From Bacillota bacterium (GTDB lineage: Bacteria; Bacillota; Clostridia; Lachnospirales; Lachnospiraceae), in assembly GCA_023415475.1 (NCBI GenBank), contig JAEZKL010000115.1:1-19882 (forward strand): a DNA stretch of 19,882 nucleotides, in the 5' to 3' direction. Below the pieces are notes generated by a model. It worked only from the letters and a program-made list of their open reading frames with translations. It was not told the origin of the DNA and did no database searches. Positions 7,120 to 14,757 of the stretch are shown here, piece by piece. Position 1 is the first letter of the stretch, and each line of letters opens with the position of its first letter. The translations under genes were made by a program, and so were the position numbers.

Positions 7120-9816
7120 ATGGATGAGTTTCAGGATCATCGTCCTAATCCTGACTTGTTGTTAAAAAGCATATCAACAGACAACCGGATTCGCGGAAAG
7201 TTAAAGGTATTCCTTGGCTATGCTGCAGGAGTAGGAAAGACCTACGCTATGTTAAATGAAGCACAAGAACAGCTTAAAAACGGAGTTAATGTTGTAGTCG
7301 GGTATGTAGAACCGCATACCCGACCGGAGACACTTCAGCAATTAGGAGGCTTACCTTTAATTCCTCCAATTACAATCGAGTATAAAGGAATACAACTGAA
7401 AGAATTTGATTTGGAAGAGGCCTTAAGAAGAAAACCGGATATCATTTTAGTTGACGAACTCGCTCACACCAATGCCGTAGGTGTTCGGAATCGTAAACGA
7501 TACCAGGATATTGAAGAACTATTGAATGCCGGAATCGATGTGTATACCACAGTGAATGTTCAACATATTGAGAGTCTGAATGATGTTGTGGAAAACATCA
7601 CAAAAATATCTGTTAAGGAAACGATTCCTGATTATGTTTTTGATCATGCTGATTTGGTTAGATTAATTGATATAGCACCGGAAGAATTGTTACGAAGATT
7701 TACGGAGGGTAAAATATATCGACCGGAGCGTGTAGTAACAGCGGTTCAGAATTTCTTTACAAAGGAAAATTTGCGTCTTTTACGAGAGATGGCTTTAAGA
7801 AAAGTGGCTGAACGAATAAGCAATGAAAATCAAAAGGATTATAGCCAAACCATAAACCAACGGTTTCTAGTATGTATCAGCCCTTCTCCATCTTCGGCGA
7901 GATGCATCCGATGGACAGCTAGAACCGCGGAAGTATTTCATGCTCCTTGGACCGTTCTCTATGTTGAAACACAGGATAATCAGGTTCTGACAGAAGAACA
8001 ACAGAAGAATCTCAGAATTAATATGGATCTCGCTACAAGGCTGGGAGCACAAATTGTTACATTGAACGGAATAGACGTGGCTTCGACTATTGTTGAATAT
8101 GCCAAGCTTTCCGGTATAACCAATATTGTTATCGGTAAAAGCAGAAAGACGAAGAACTTAAAGAGCCTGTTTCAGACGGATTTAGAGGATTTCCTGATAA
8201 TAAGTCTTAAGAATACAGAAATATATATCATTCCCGATAATGATTCAACGCAAGTATATAAGAAGCCAAAGCAGTTTAAATGGAGAGAAAATTTCTATTT
8301 TTCATGGGGAGACACATTAAAAAGTGTTGCTTTACTGCTTCTAGCTACATTATTATGTTTACTTTTGCGAAAGCTTAATATAGGTGATCAAAATATCATT
8401 ATGGTATTCATTCTGTCAGTAATCATGATATCAAGGTTCACATCAGGATATACTTACGGAATTATTTCCTCCATTCTTAGCGTATTAACCTTTAATTTCT
8501 TTTTTGTAAAACCATATTATACATTTACTGCGATTCAACCTGGATATCCGATCACATTTCTCATTATGCTGCTGGTAGCATTGCTTACCGGTACGATGGT
8601 GGTTCGAATTAAGACTCAAGCTAAAATCGCGGTAAACAGAGAAAGAAAAACAGAGCTATTATATGAAATTAACAAGATGCTTCTTGTAACCAGAGGCTTG
8701 GAAAACATTATTAACCTAACCAATGATTATATCACCTCCATATACGAAAGGAGTGTAATTTTTTATCCGGAAGATCCGCTAAACGGTAGAAAAGGATATT
8801 TTAAGCAGACGATCAATGATACGAATTCTGCTTCATTACAAGCTCCGGATGAGGAGGCAGTAGCTCATTGGGTATTCGTAAATAAAAAACGGGCAGGAGC
8901 AGGAACGGATACACTGATGGGAGCAAATGGGTTCTATATGCCAATCTTATCGCAAGGAAACGTACTTGGTGTTCTTGGTATATCGTGCACGAATGATAAA
9001 AAGCTGAACCACGATAATCGGGCGTTCCTAAGGATGATTACTTCTCTTGTGGCTATGGCACTAGAAAGACAGCGATTATCGGATGAACAGCGGCATATCA
9101 TTATTGAGACAGAAAAAGAAGTTATGCGGAGCAATCTTTTAAGAGCAATCTCGCATGATTTAAGAACCCCGCTTACTGCTATATCAGGAGCTACCTCAGC
9201 AGTGTTAGAGAACAAACATACGATGGATGAGTCAACCCATGATAAATTATTGCTAGATATTAAAGAAGATTCACAATGGTTGATTCGTATGGTAGAAAAT
9301 CTTTTATCCATAACTCGTTTAAATGAAACAGCCGCGAATGTATCAAAAATCCCCCAGGCAGTGGAGGAAGTTGTTTCTGAGTCATTAACGAGAGTCAGAA
9401 ATAAGTATCAAGGCTATAAAGTTGCGGTAAGAGTTCCGGATGAATTACTGTTAGTTCCTATGGATGCTACTTTAATTGAGCAGGTTATTATTAATCTGCT
9501 TGAAAATGCGTTTAAACATTCAGCTAAGGAGTCTTTGATTGAACTAACGGTTACAAAAGATGATGAAAATGCTATTTTCGAAGTTAGTGATAATGGAAAG
9601 GGTATTGCTCCGGATGAGCTTCCGACATTATTTGATGGCTACTCCTCCGGAAAAAACAAGAATCCTGACTCATCGCGTGGAATGGGAATAGGCCTATCAA
9701 TTTGCCGATCCATCATACAAGCACATGGGGGAAAAATTGAAGCTGAGAATAAAATAGGCGGTGGTGCAAATTTTCGTTTTACATTACCGATAAAAGGAAG
9801 TGAAATTATTGAATAA
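7120..9816 (+). CDS. kdpD: Sensor histidine kinase KdpD
   Basis: KdpD, 898 aa, controls kdp expression in response to K+ limitation and osmotic state. Domains in order are: KdpD N-terminal ATPase-like domain (Walker A G33-T41, GYAAGVGKT; Walker B LVDE around 110-113); a universal-stress-protein domain (about 248-370); a four-helix membrane domain (about 398-500, DUF4118); a GAF-like region (about 520-650); HisKA with the phosphorylated His679 in ISHDLRTPLT; and HATPase with N-box Asn796 and G boxes DNGKG and GMGIGL. In the USP domain, S254-P-S256, exactly 20 residues, then W277-T-V-L-Y281 match the SxS-X20-FTAxY c-di-AMP motif described for S. aureus KdpD, with F to W and A to V changes. ATG 7120 follows GAGGTG by 7 nt; a TTG at 7117 is the less likely alternative. 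It overlaps kdpE by 8 bp. Confidence 0.97.
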   Translation: MDEFQDHRPNPDLLLKSISTDNRIRGKLKVFLGYAAGVGKTYAMLNEAQEQLKNGVNVVVGYVEPHTRPETLQQLGGLPLIPPITIEYKGIQLKEFDLEEALRRKPDIILVDELAHTNAVGVRNRKRYQDIEELLNAGIDVYTTVNVQHIESLNDVVENITKISVKETIPDYVFDHADLVRLIDIAPEELLRRFTEGKIYRPERVVTAVQNFFTKENLRLLREMALRKVAERISNENQKDYSQTINQRFLVCISPSPSSARCIRWTARTAEVFHAPWTVLYVETQDNQVLTEEQQKNLRINMDLATRLGAQIVTLNGIDVASTIVEYAKLSGITNIVIGKSRKTKNLKSLFQTDLEDFLIISLKNTEIYIIPDNDSTQVYKKPKQFKWRENFYFSWGDTLKSVALLLLATLLCLLLRKLNIGDQNIIMVFILSVIMISRFTSGYTYGIISSILSVLTFNFFFVKPYYTFTAIQPGYPITFLIMLLVALLTGTMVVRIKTQAKIAVNRERKTELLYEINKMLLVTRGLENIINLTNDYITSIYERSVIFYPEDPLNGRKGYFKQTINDTNSASLQAPDEEAVAHWVFVNKKRAGAGTDTLMGANGFYMPILSQGNVLGVLGISCTNDKKLNHDNRAFLRMITSLVAMALERQRLSDEQRHIIIETEKEVMRSNLLRAISHDLRTPLTAISGATSAVLENKHTMDESTHDKLLLDIKEDSQWLIRMVENLLSITRLNETAANVSKIPQAVEEVVSESLTRVRNKYQGYKVAVRVPDELLLVPMDATLIEQVIINLLENAFKHSAKESLIELTVTKDDENAIFEVSDNGKGIAPDELPTLFDGYSSGKNKNPDSSRGMGIGLSICRSIIQAHGGKIEAENKIGGGANFRFTLPIKGSEIIE

Positions 9817-10504
9817 TAAACAACTTATTTTGATCGTTGAAGATGAGAAAGGCATAAGTAACTTTATGTCCTCCATTCTTATATCCAATGATTATCAAGT
9901 CTTAAAGTGTACAACTGGGACAGATGCAATTTCACAGGCAGCGAGCCGAGGACCGGATTTGATATTACTTGATCTGGGTCTACCTGACATGGATGGTCTG
10001 GAGGTGTTAAAAAGAATTCGTGAGTGGACTCAGGTTCCGATCATCGTTGTAACCGCACGTGGCAACGAAACTGAAAAAGTGAAGGCACTTGATTTGGGAG
10101 CAGATGATTATGTTACTAAACCGTTTGGAACCTTAGAGCTTTTAGCGCGAATTAGAACAGCCATCAGACACAAACAAAAAGGCTATAATCCTCTGGAAAC
10201 AGATAAAATCTGTATTGGTGATCTCGTACTGGATATAGAAAAGCGAAGAGTAACAATGAAGAGTGAAATAATCCATTTAACACCAATCGAGTATAAAATA
10301 CTCGTTCTTCTTATGCAACATGCAGGAAAAGTATTGACCTTAGACTATATCAGTAAGGAGATATGGGGCCCTTATACAAATGAACATAATGCATTACGAG
10401 TGAATATGGCAAATATCCGACGAAAAATAGAGACCAATCCTGCGGAACCAAAGTATATTCATACTGAAGTTGGAGTGGGTTATCGGATAATTGATGAGGT
10501 TTAA
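9809..10504 (+). CDS. kdpE: Response regulator KdpE (OmpR/PhoB family)
   Basis: KdpE, about 231 aa, receives phosphate from KdpD and activates the kdp operon. The receiver domain shows the acidic pair in VEDEKG, the phospho-acceptor Asp55 in LLDLGLPDMDG, the conserved Thr in VVTARG and Lys in DDYVTKPFG. The C-terminal winged helix (about 135-231) ends in VNMANIRRKIETNP and HTEVGVGYRI. A GTG at 9800 opens the longest frame but sits against the ribosome site. TTG at 9809 follows AAGGAAG with 8-nt spacing and gives a normal N-terminus, so it is preferred. It overlaps the kdpD stop by 8 bp, implying coupling. Its likely target is the TTCTTAA array at 2508-2546. Confidence 0.95.
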   Translation: MNNKQLILIVEDEKGISNFMSSILISNDYQVLKCTTGTDAISQAASRGPDLILLDLGLPDMDGLEVLKRIREWTQVPIIVVTARGNETEKVKALDLGADDYVTKPFGTLELLARIRTAIRHKQKGYNPLETDKICIGDLVLDIEKRRVTMKSEIIHLTPIEYKILVLLMQHAGKVLTLDYISKEIWGPYTNEHNALRVNMANIRRKIETNPAEPKYIHTEVGVGYRIIDEV

Positions 10505-10547
10505 GAAACATTTAACACTAAATATAAGTTTATAGAAGGAGATAATT

Positions 10548-11060
10548 ATGAAAAGATTGATTACAGAGGCTCTGCGAAATCAGTTTGACTCCACTTTTCA
10601 CATGGCGCGTGTTCTTGTAAAAGTATGCCCAGAGAAAATCTGGGCTACATCCTATAACGAGGTGCCCTTTTGGCAGCAGGTTTTTCACTATGTGTATTAT
10701 ATTGATTTCTGGATGCGTGAAAAATACGATGACAGTGAGTGGCGTACAATGATTTTTGATGATGTCTATACCACTGACTTGTATGCAGAAAGCTATGAAG
10801 GCTTATTTATTCAAAAAGAAAAGATGCTCGAGTATCTTGATGCAATTCAGACGAAAACCACTCATATTTTTGATAATCTGAATGATGAAAAATTGAGTGT
10901 TTCGGTTTTTGACAATAATCCGCAATATACATATACGGACGTAATTCTTGGGCAAATAAGGCATATCATGTATAACATTGGCTACCTTAATGGTATATTA
11001 CGAGAGTTGGGGCTGCCGGAGTCAGACTGGTATGCTTATAATGAGCCGGAAGGCTCTTAA
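10548..11060 (+). CDS. DinB-superfamily protein (four-helix bundle, putative metal-dependent)
   Basis: This 170-aa protein resembles the DinB/YfiT fold, a four-helix bundle that usually binds a divalent metal through three histidines and includes thiol-dependent transferases; most members have no known reaction. Visible are H47 in the helix-2 segment VFHYVYYIDFWMRE and H139 in IRHIMYNIGYLNGILRELG. The third ligand position, four residues after H139, is Asn143 instead of the usual His, so metal binding may be changed. The start has a strong AGAAGGAG site. It follows kdpE by 43 bp without a visible terminator, so it might be transcribed by read-through from kdp, but no functional link is evident. 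No terminator is clear in the 130 bp after it. Confidence 0.8.
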   Translation: MKRLITEALRNQFDSTFHMARVLVKVCPEKIWATSYNEVPFWQQVFHYVYYIDFWMREKYDDSEWRTMIFDDVYTTDLYAESYEGLFIQKEKMLEYLDAIQTKTTHIFDNLNDEKLSVSVFDNNPQYTYTDVILGQIRHIMYNIGYLNGILRELGLPESDWYAYNEPEGS

Positions 11061-11196
11061 GCTAGCATGTAGAAGCAAACCCCAAAAAGTTACGGCTTCA
11101 ATCATATTTGGCGTAAAATAGAAGAGCATAAACAATAGTGGAATCAGAAAAATTATAAATTAAACAAACATATTTGATTTATGAGGGATGATAAAC

Positions 11197-12075
11197 ATGA
11201 GTGATCTTAAAGTAGCTTTGTTGCAGATCCTGCCTGAAGAAACACTTGAGGGCAATCTGCAAAAGGGATTGGAATATTGCAGAAAAGCAAAAGATATGGG
11301 TGCTGACATTGCACTATTTCCAGAGATGTGGAGTGTTGGTTACAATATTTTGGAGAATATCGATGAACTGAAAGCAAGTGCTGTAGCTGTTGATAGTACA
11401 TTTGTAAATTCATTTGCTGATATGGCTAGTACACTTAATATGGCTATTGGAATCACTTTTCTTGAAAAGTATGAACCATTACCTAGGAACACGCTCTGCT
11501 TATTTGACCGTTTTGGCAGGAATGTACTTACATATGCAAAGGTGCACACCTGTGATTTTGGCGACGAATGCAGATTAACAGCAGGAGATGATTTTAACGT
11601 CACTGATTTAGATACCGCAGAAGGTAATGTGAAAATTGGTGCAATGATTTGCTATGACAGAGAATTCCCGGAAAGCGCAAGAATTCTTATGCTAAAAGGT
11701 GCAGAAATAATTTTAGTACCAAATGCTTGCCCTATGGAGATAAATCGCCTGTCTCAGTTAAGAGCAAGAGCATATGAAAATATGGTGGGTATTGCAACCG
11801 TCAATTATCCAAAAGGTAAGCCTGACTGCAATGGCCATTCCTCTGCGTTTGACGGTATTGCATACAGCCCGAATCAAATGGGATCAAGAGATACGCTTAT
11901 TATTGAAGCTGGTGAACGAGAGGGTATTTATTTAGCTGACTTTGATATTGATGAAATCAGAGAGTATAGAAGACGTGAAGTACATGGCAATTCCTATCGC
12001 CATCCACAGAAATATAGCTTGCTTGTTTCAGAAAGAATTGATGATCCATTTATCAGAAATGACTACAGAAGGTAG
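11197..12075 (+). CDS. Carbon-nitrogen hydrolase (nitrilase superfamily amidohydrolase)
   Basis: This 292-aa cytosolic enzyme belongs to the nitrilase/amidase superfamily, which cleaves non-peptide C-N bonds such as amides and carbamoyl groups. The Glu-Lys-Cys triad is intact: E43 in LFPEMWS, K115 in YAKVHTCDFGDE, and C152 in AMICYDREFPE. The second conserved glutamate region and the PNACPMEINRLSQLRARAYEN helix fit the fold, and the length is typical of single-domain members. An ATG at 11188 is in frame, but GAGGG at 11183-11187 is 9 nt before ATG 11197, so the latter is chosen. The substrate cannot be assigned; it is reminiscent of carbamoylputrescine amidase or omega-amidase relatives. It appears to be a single-gene unit. 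Confidence 0.88.
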   Translation: MSDLKVALLQILPEETLEGNLQKGLEYCRKAKDMGADIALFPEMWSVGYNILENIDELKASAVAVDSTFVNSFADMASTLNMAIGITFLEKYEPLPRNTLCLFDRFGRNVLTYAKVHTCDFGDECRLTAGDDFNVTDLDTAEGNVKIGAMICYDREFPESARILMLKGAEIILVPNACPMEINRLSQLRARAYENMVGIATVNYPKGKPDCNGHSSAFDGIAYSPNQMGSRDTLIIEAGEREGIYLADFDIDEIREYRRREVHGNSYRHPQKYSLLVSERIDDPFIRNDYRR

Positions 12076-12220
12076 AAGAATTAAAGTGTATATAAAAATG
12101 TAGTTTTGAATAAAAACTTAGTGATACGAAGACTTAAGTGATGAGAAGAGGATATAATATGAGGGATCATTCATTATAGGATCCGATGCTAGTATGACTG
12201 TGATTTATCATGGAGGTTTT

Positions 12221-12532
12221 ATGGGATTTAGGTATAGAAAAAGTATTAATTTAGGCGGAGGCTTCCGTGTTAATATCAGTAAGTCGGGTATAGGATATAG
12301 TTGGGGTGTTAAAGGTGCCAGGATAACAAAAACTTCAAGAGGAACAACAAGACATACATTATCAATACCCGGAACAGGAATTTCTTATGTAAATGAAACA
12401 GGAAAAAGCAGAAATCGGAATAAAGTTAATCATGGTTCCTATAACAATCCCAATAATAAGCGTAATGATGTTATACCAGCAGAAAATATGGAAATTGTGG
12501 ATGTAAGTAAATATCAACCTGTCGAATATTAA
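12221..12532 (+). CDS. DUF4236 protein, N-terminal part (ended by an in-frame TAA)
   Basis: This is a 103-aa reading frame beginning MGFRYRKSINLGGGFRVNIS, followed by KSGIGYSWGVKGARITKTSRG and LSIPGTGISY, the DUF4236 signature (a small beta-rich domain of unknown function, often at the N-terminus of membrane proteins). ATG 12221 has GGAGG at 12212-12216; an earlier in-frame ATG at 12194 lacks such a site. A TATAAT at 12153-12158 could be its -10 box, with no convincing -35. The frame stops at TAA 12530-12532, and the next codons in the same frame continue directly into the usual second half. The protein is therefore either truncated by a nonsense mutation or extended by read-through. Confidence 0.8.
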   Translation: MGFRYRKSINLGGGFRVNISKSGIGYSWGVKGARITKTSRGTTRHTLSIPGTGISYVNETGKSRNRNKVNHGSYNNPNNKRNDVIPAENMEIVDVSKYQPVEY

Positions 12533-13267
12533 GAATTGCTTGATCGTTTTAAGAAAGTACAAAATCTAAATTTGCTTAGTACGCTTCTCATAATTACTTT
12601 TCTACTTTCTGCAGTGCCTATATTTATTCTAACCGGTATTGTTGGCGTTATATTAAAAATATATACTCATACTAAGTTGACAATTCCGATGGAATATGAT
12701 TTTGATGAAGGCTCAAAGAATGCATATGAGCAATTAAATTCTATTTGGATGAGTATGAATACCAACAAGAAATTCTGGCAAATAATAACAGCTGCTCAGA
12801 TTCAGGATTCTAAAGCTCATGGTGGCGCCAAGACCAGTGTAACCCGTATTCCTTCTAAGGCGATAAATAAAGTGCCATATTTCTTGAAAACAAATATTAA
12901 ACCATTTGGACTTCAGCTGAAGAAAAAGCAGCTTTTTTTTCTGCCGGATAAACTTCTTATCATAGATGGACGAAAGGTTGGAGCGTTAAACTATTCGGAT
13001 ATAAATCTAAACCTCGGAAAGACAAATTTTATCGAAAGTGAATCAGTTCCAGCTGACGCAAAAGTAGTTAGACAAACCTGGTTAAAGGTAAACAAAGATG
13101 GATCACCGGATAGGAGATACAAGGGTAATAAACAAGTCCCGGTTTGTGAATATGGTGAAGTAATTATTCAATCAGGAAATTCATTGTATGTTGAGATTAT
13201 GTGTTCGAATTCTCAGACGATCGATACGATGCGTACCTATGCAGCAAACGTATTAAAAACGTCTTAG
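12533..13267 (+). CDS. Membrane-anchored C-terminal part of the DUF4236 protein (same frame, after the stop codon)
   Basis: Codons 12533-13267 continue the DUF4236 frame after a single TAA. A helix LLDRFKKVQNLNLL is followed by two hydrophobic segments (about residues 15-43 of this part), and then a soluble region with IPMEYDFDEGS, KFWQIITAAQIQDSK, FFLPDKLLIIDGRKVGALNY and NKQVPVCEYGEVII. I recall this arrangement fused behind DUF4236 domains in other Firmicutes, in proteins of roughly 350-400 aa; both parts here sum to that length. The only possible independent start is TTG 12536, with no ribosome site in front (sequence GTCGAATATTAAGAA). Function is unknown. The best reading is one gene of about 348 codons with a premature ochre codon. 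Confidence 0.7.
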   Translation, partial: ELLDRFKKVQNLNLLSTLLIITFLLSAVPIFILTGIVGVILKIYTHTKLTIPMEYDFDEGSKNAYEQLNSIWMSMNTNKKFWQIITAAQIQDSKAHGGAKTSVTRIPSKAINKVPYFLKTNIKPFGLQLKKKQLFFLPDKLLIIDGRKVGALNYSDINLNLGKTNFIESESVPADAKVVRQTWLKVNKDGSPDRRYKGNKQVPVCEYGEVIIQSGNSLYVEIMCSNSQTIDTMRTYAANVLKTS

Positions 13268-13379
13268 TTTGAGAGCATTTTAATTACAACTTATGGACGA
13301 AAACAGAAGATAAGAGAAGACATTTATCTAGAGAAATTTTTAAACTATATTCTGGAATCATACAAAATGGGGGAAGTTT

Positions 13380-13991
13380 ATGATTGGAATATGTCCTAAA
13401 TGTGGAGATTATGAATGGAATAAGCAAATAGCAGAGAATAAGAAATATATCATATGTCAGCAATGTGGTAATCAATGGAAATTTAACGCGATGCCTCTTT
13501 TTATACTGACCGGTTGCAGTGGTGTAGGGAAAACCACAACAGCCCAGGAATTAATTCAGCGTGATACGAAGTTCATTGTTATGGACGCAGATTTCTTATA
13601 CAATATCATGCCTCATGATACAGATGAAGATCACAAAAAATGGGTGGAACAGATAATGTCATTATCAAAAAATATAATGCAAGGTGGAAAGCCATTATTA
13701 TGGACAATTGCAGGTGCTTTAGATTATTTTGAAAATTCATACAATCGCAGATTTTTCACAGAATTATATTTCTTAGCGTTAGTATGTAATTCCGAAGATT
13801 TAGAGAAAAGAATGCGTGAAGGAAGACATATAACTGATTCAAACTGGATCAATAGCTCAATTGATTATAATCGTTGGTTTATTGAAAATGGTTCCTTGTC
13901 TGGTCAAAGAATTGATACATATGATATTACAGGAAAAAGTGTTTCTGAGGTTGCTGATTATGTAACACAATGGGTTGAAGCAAGACTCTAA
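13380..13991 (+). CDS. Zinc-ribbon plus P-loop nucleotide kinase-like protein
   Basis: This 203-aa protein joins an N-terminal C2-C2 zinc ribbon (C5-P-K-C8 and C26-Q-Q-C29) to a P-loop domain with Walker A G45-CSGVGKT-T52 (GxxGxGKT type). A short strand IVMDADFLY follows, in the position where small kinases carry their acceptor-side Asp motif, and later a lid-like arginine segment CNSEDLEKRMREGR. The fold is close to the AAA_33/adenylylsulfate kinase/zeta-toxin style small-molecule kinases, and the family is often annotated only as an ATP-binding protein. ATG 13380 has GGGGGAAG just upstream. The substrate is unknown, and the ribbon may help dimerise or bind nucleic acid. No terminator is seen until 14286. 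Confidence 0.75.
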   Translation: MIGICPKCGDYEWNKQIAENKKYIICQQCGNQWKFNAMPLFILTGCSGVGKTTTAQELIQRDTKFIVMDADFLYNIMPHDTDEDHKKWVEQIMSLSKNIMQGGKPLLWTIAGALDYFENSYNRRFFTELYFLALVCNSEDLEKRMREGRHITDSNWINSSIDYNRWFIENGSLSGQRIDTYDITGKSVSEVADYVTQWVEARL

Positions 13992-14010
13992 TTAACAGGA
14001 TACATTTAAA

Positions 14011-14178
14011 CAATCAAATTATAGAAAATTATAGCATAATCATATTTTAACATTTTATTGAGATAAATATCATTGATGCAAGAAATAAGTGTCTATGTGC
14101 CAAATCGTTTATAAATGGTACATACGTAAAGAGTTACTTGTATAACCCCTTATCTCAATCAAGTTATAGAAAATTATA
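14011..14178. repeat. 23-bp direct repeat pair with an internal 10-bp inverted repeat
   Basis: The sequences at 14011-14033 and 14156-14178 are identical except for one base: CAATCAA, then A or G, then TTATAGAAAATTATA. Between and into them lies an inverted repeat, ATTGAGATAA (14057-14066) with TTATCTCAAT (14150-14159). No reading frame of note is present from 13992 to 14285. The pattern could be the scar of a small element or of duplication in AT-rich DNA. Confidence 0.6.
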
Positions 14179-14285
14179 ATATAACCAATATATCTTTATC
14201 AATCCCTTAATTTACAGTAGTTCTAAATATTATATAAGGTTAAAGAAAATTAAAATAAAAATAGAAATATTGATGCATATTTATT

Positions 14286-14316
14286 AAGATCAAAGATTAA
14301 CAACTTTGATCTTTTT
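14286..14316 (+). terminator. Rho-independent terminator
   Basis: AAGATCAAAG (14286-14295) pairs with CTTTGATCTT (14304-14313) around an 8-nt loop, with a T-run at 14312-14316. It would end transcripts from the kinase-like gene. The T-run ends exactly where the group II-like GTGCGAC begins; group IIC introns characteristically insert just after terminator hairpins. Confidence 0.75.
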
Positions 14317-14560
14317 GTGCGACAGGCAGTTGCACCAGTCCTAACTTCGGTTAGGACTATTTTGCGTATTACGAATAGCGATTACGATGCGAAAGCAAAC
14401 ACGAATCAAGAGTTCTGAAAGCAAGATTTTCTCTGGAGTGAAAGTCTCCACCCGTGAGCACTGGTGCAAATCGGGAAGTCTAATCTAAGGCATTATCGTA
14501 ATGTGGTGTCTGAAGGAGATGCAGAAAGTCGGGAGAAGTAAAGTAATAAGTCATTGCTTT
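14317..14560 (+). mobile_element. 5' fragment of a group II (IIC-like) intron, domain I region, truncated
   Basis: The stretch opens with GTGCGAC followed by AGGCAG, the 5' end type of bacterial group II introns (GUGYG), directly after a terminator T-run. Structural elements are: AGTCCTAAC/GTTAGGACT closed by a UUCG loop (14337-14358); TTGCACCAGT (14330-14339) complementary to ACTGGTGCAA (14460-14469); TGGAG-TGAAAGT-CTCCA (14434-14450), like the GGGUGAGAGUCCC hairpin of the Oceanobacillus IIC intron; CATTA-TCG-TAATG (14491-14503); and TCTGAAGGAG (14509-14518), like the conserved UCUGAAGGAAGC of domain I. No reverse transcriptase, domain V or domain VI is visible downstream, so it is a relic. 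The 3' limit is uncertain, somewhere in 14520-14610. A novel structured leader RNA of the esterase gene is the alternative. The comparison is from memory. Confidence 0.6.
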
Positions 14561-14623
14561 GTTAAACCGAGTTTGTTAAATCAAAGCGTACTTTAAACAG
14601 AAAAAAGCAAATATTATTTTTGT

Positions 14624-14643
14624 ATTTACATAAATTTACATAA
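14624..14643. repeat. Tandem 10-bp duplication upstream of the esterase gene
   Basis: ATTTACATAA occurs twice head to tail (14624-14633, 14634-14643) in the AT-rich stretch before the esterase gene. TATAGT follows near 14656, but I cannot place a good -35 with normal spacing. From about 14690 on the DNA becomes GC-richer. A short dyad TTGTCA-AAT-TGACAA follows shortly after in the leader, near 14680-14695. Confidence 0.5.
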
Positions 14644-14757
14644 TATTAGATTTGTATAGTGTATTATTTAATTAGGCGTTTGTCAAATTGACAATGTGTC
14701 CGAATACGATACGGTAAGCCGTGAGCGCACCGGATTAAAAAAGGAGGATTATCATTT

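Noticed and set aside
11061..11187. Terminator after the DinB-like gene (GAAGC ... GCTTC)
   Set aside because: The stem is five base pairs with a long loop and no T-run.
13992..14285. CRISPR array
   Set aside because: Only two repeat copies, 145 bp apart, with no regular spacers and no cas genes.
14317..14560. Cobalamin, lysine, SAM, TPP or T-box riboswitch upstream of the esterase
   Set aside because: None of the conserved boxes of these classes could be recognised, whereas the 5' GTGCGAC and domain I-like motifs point to a group II intron.
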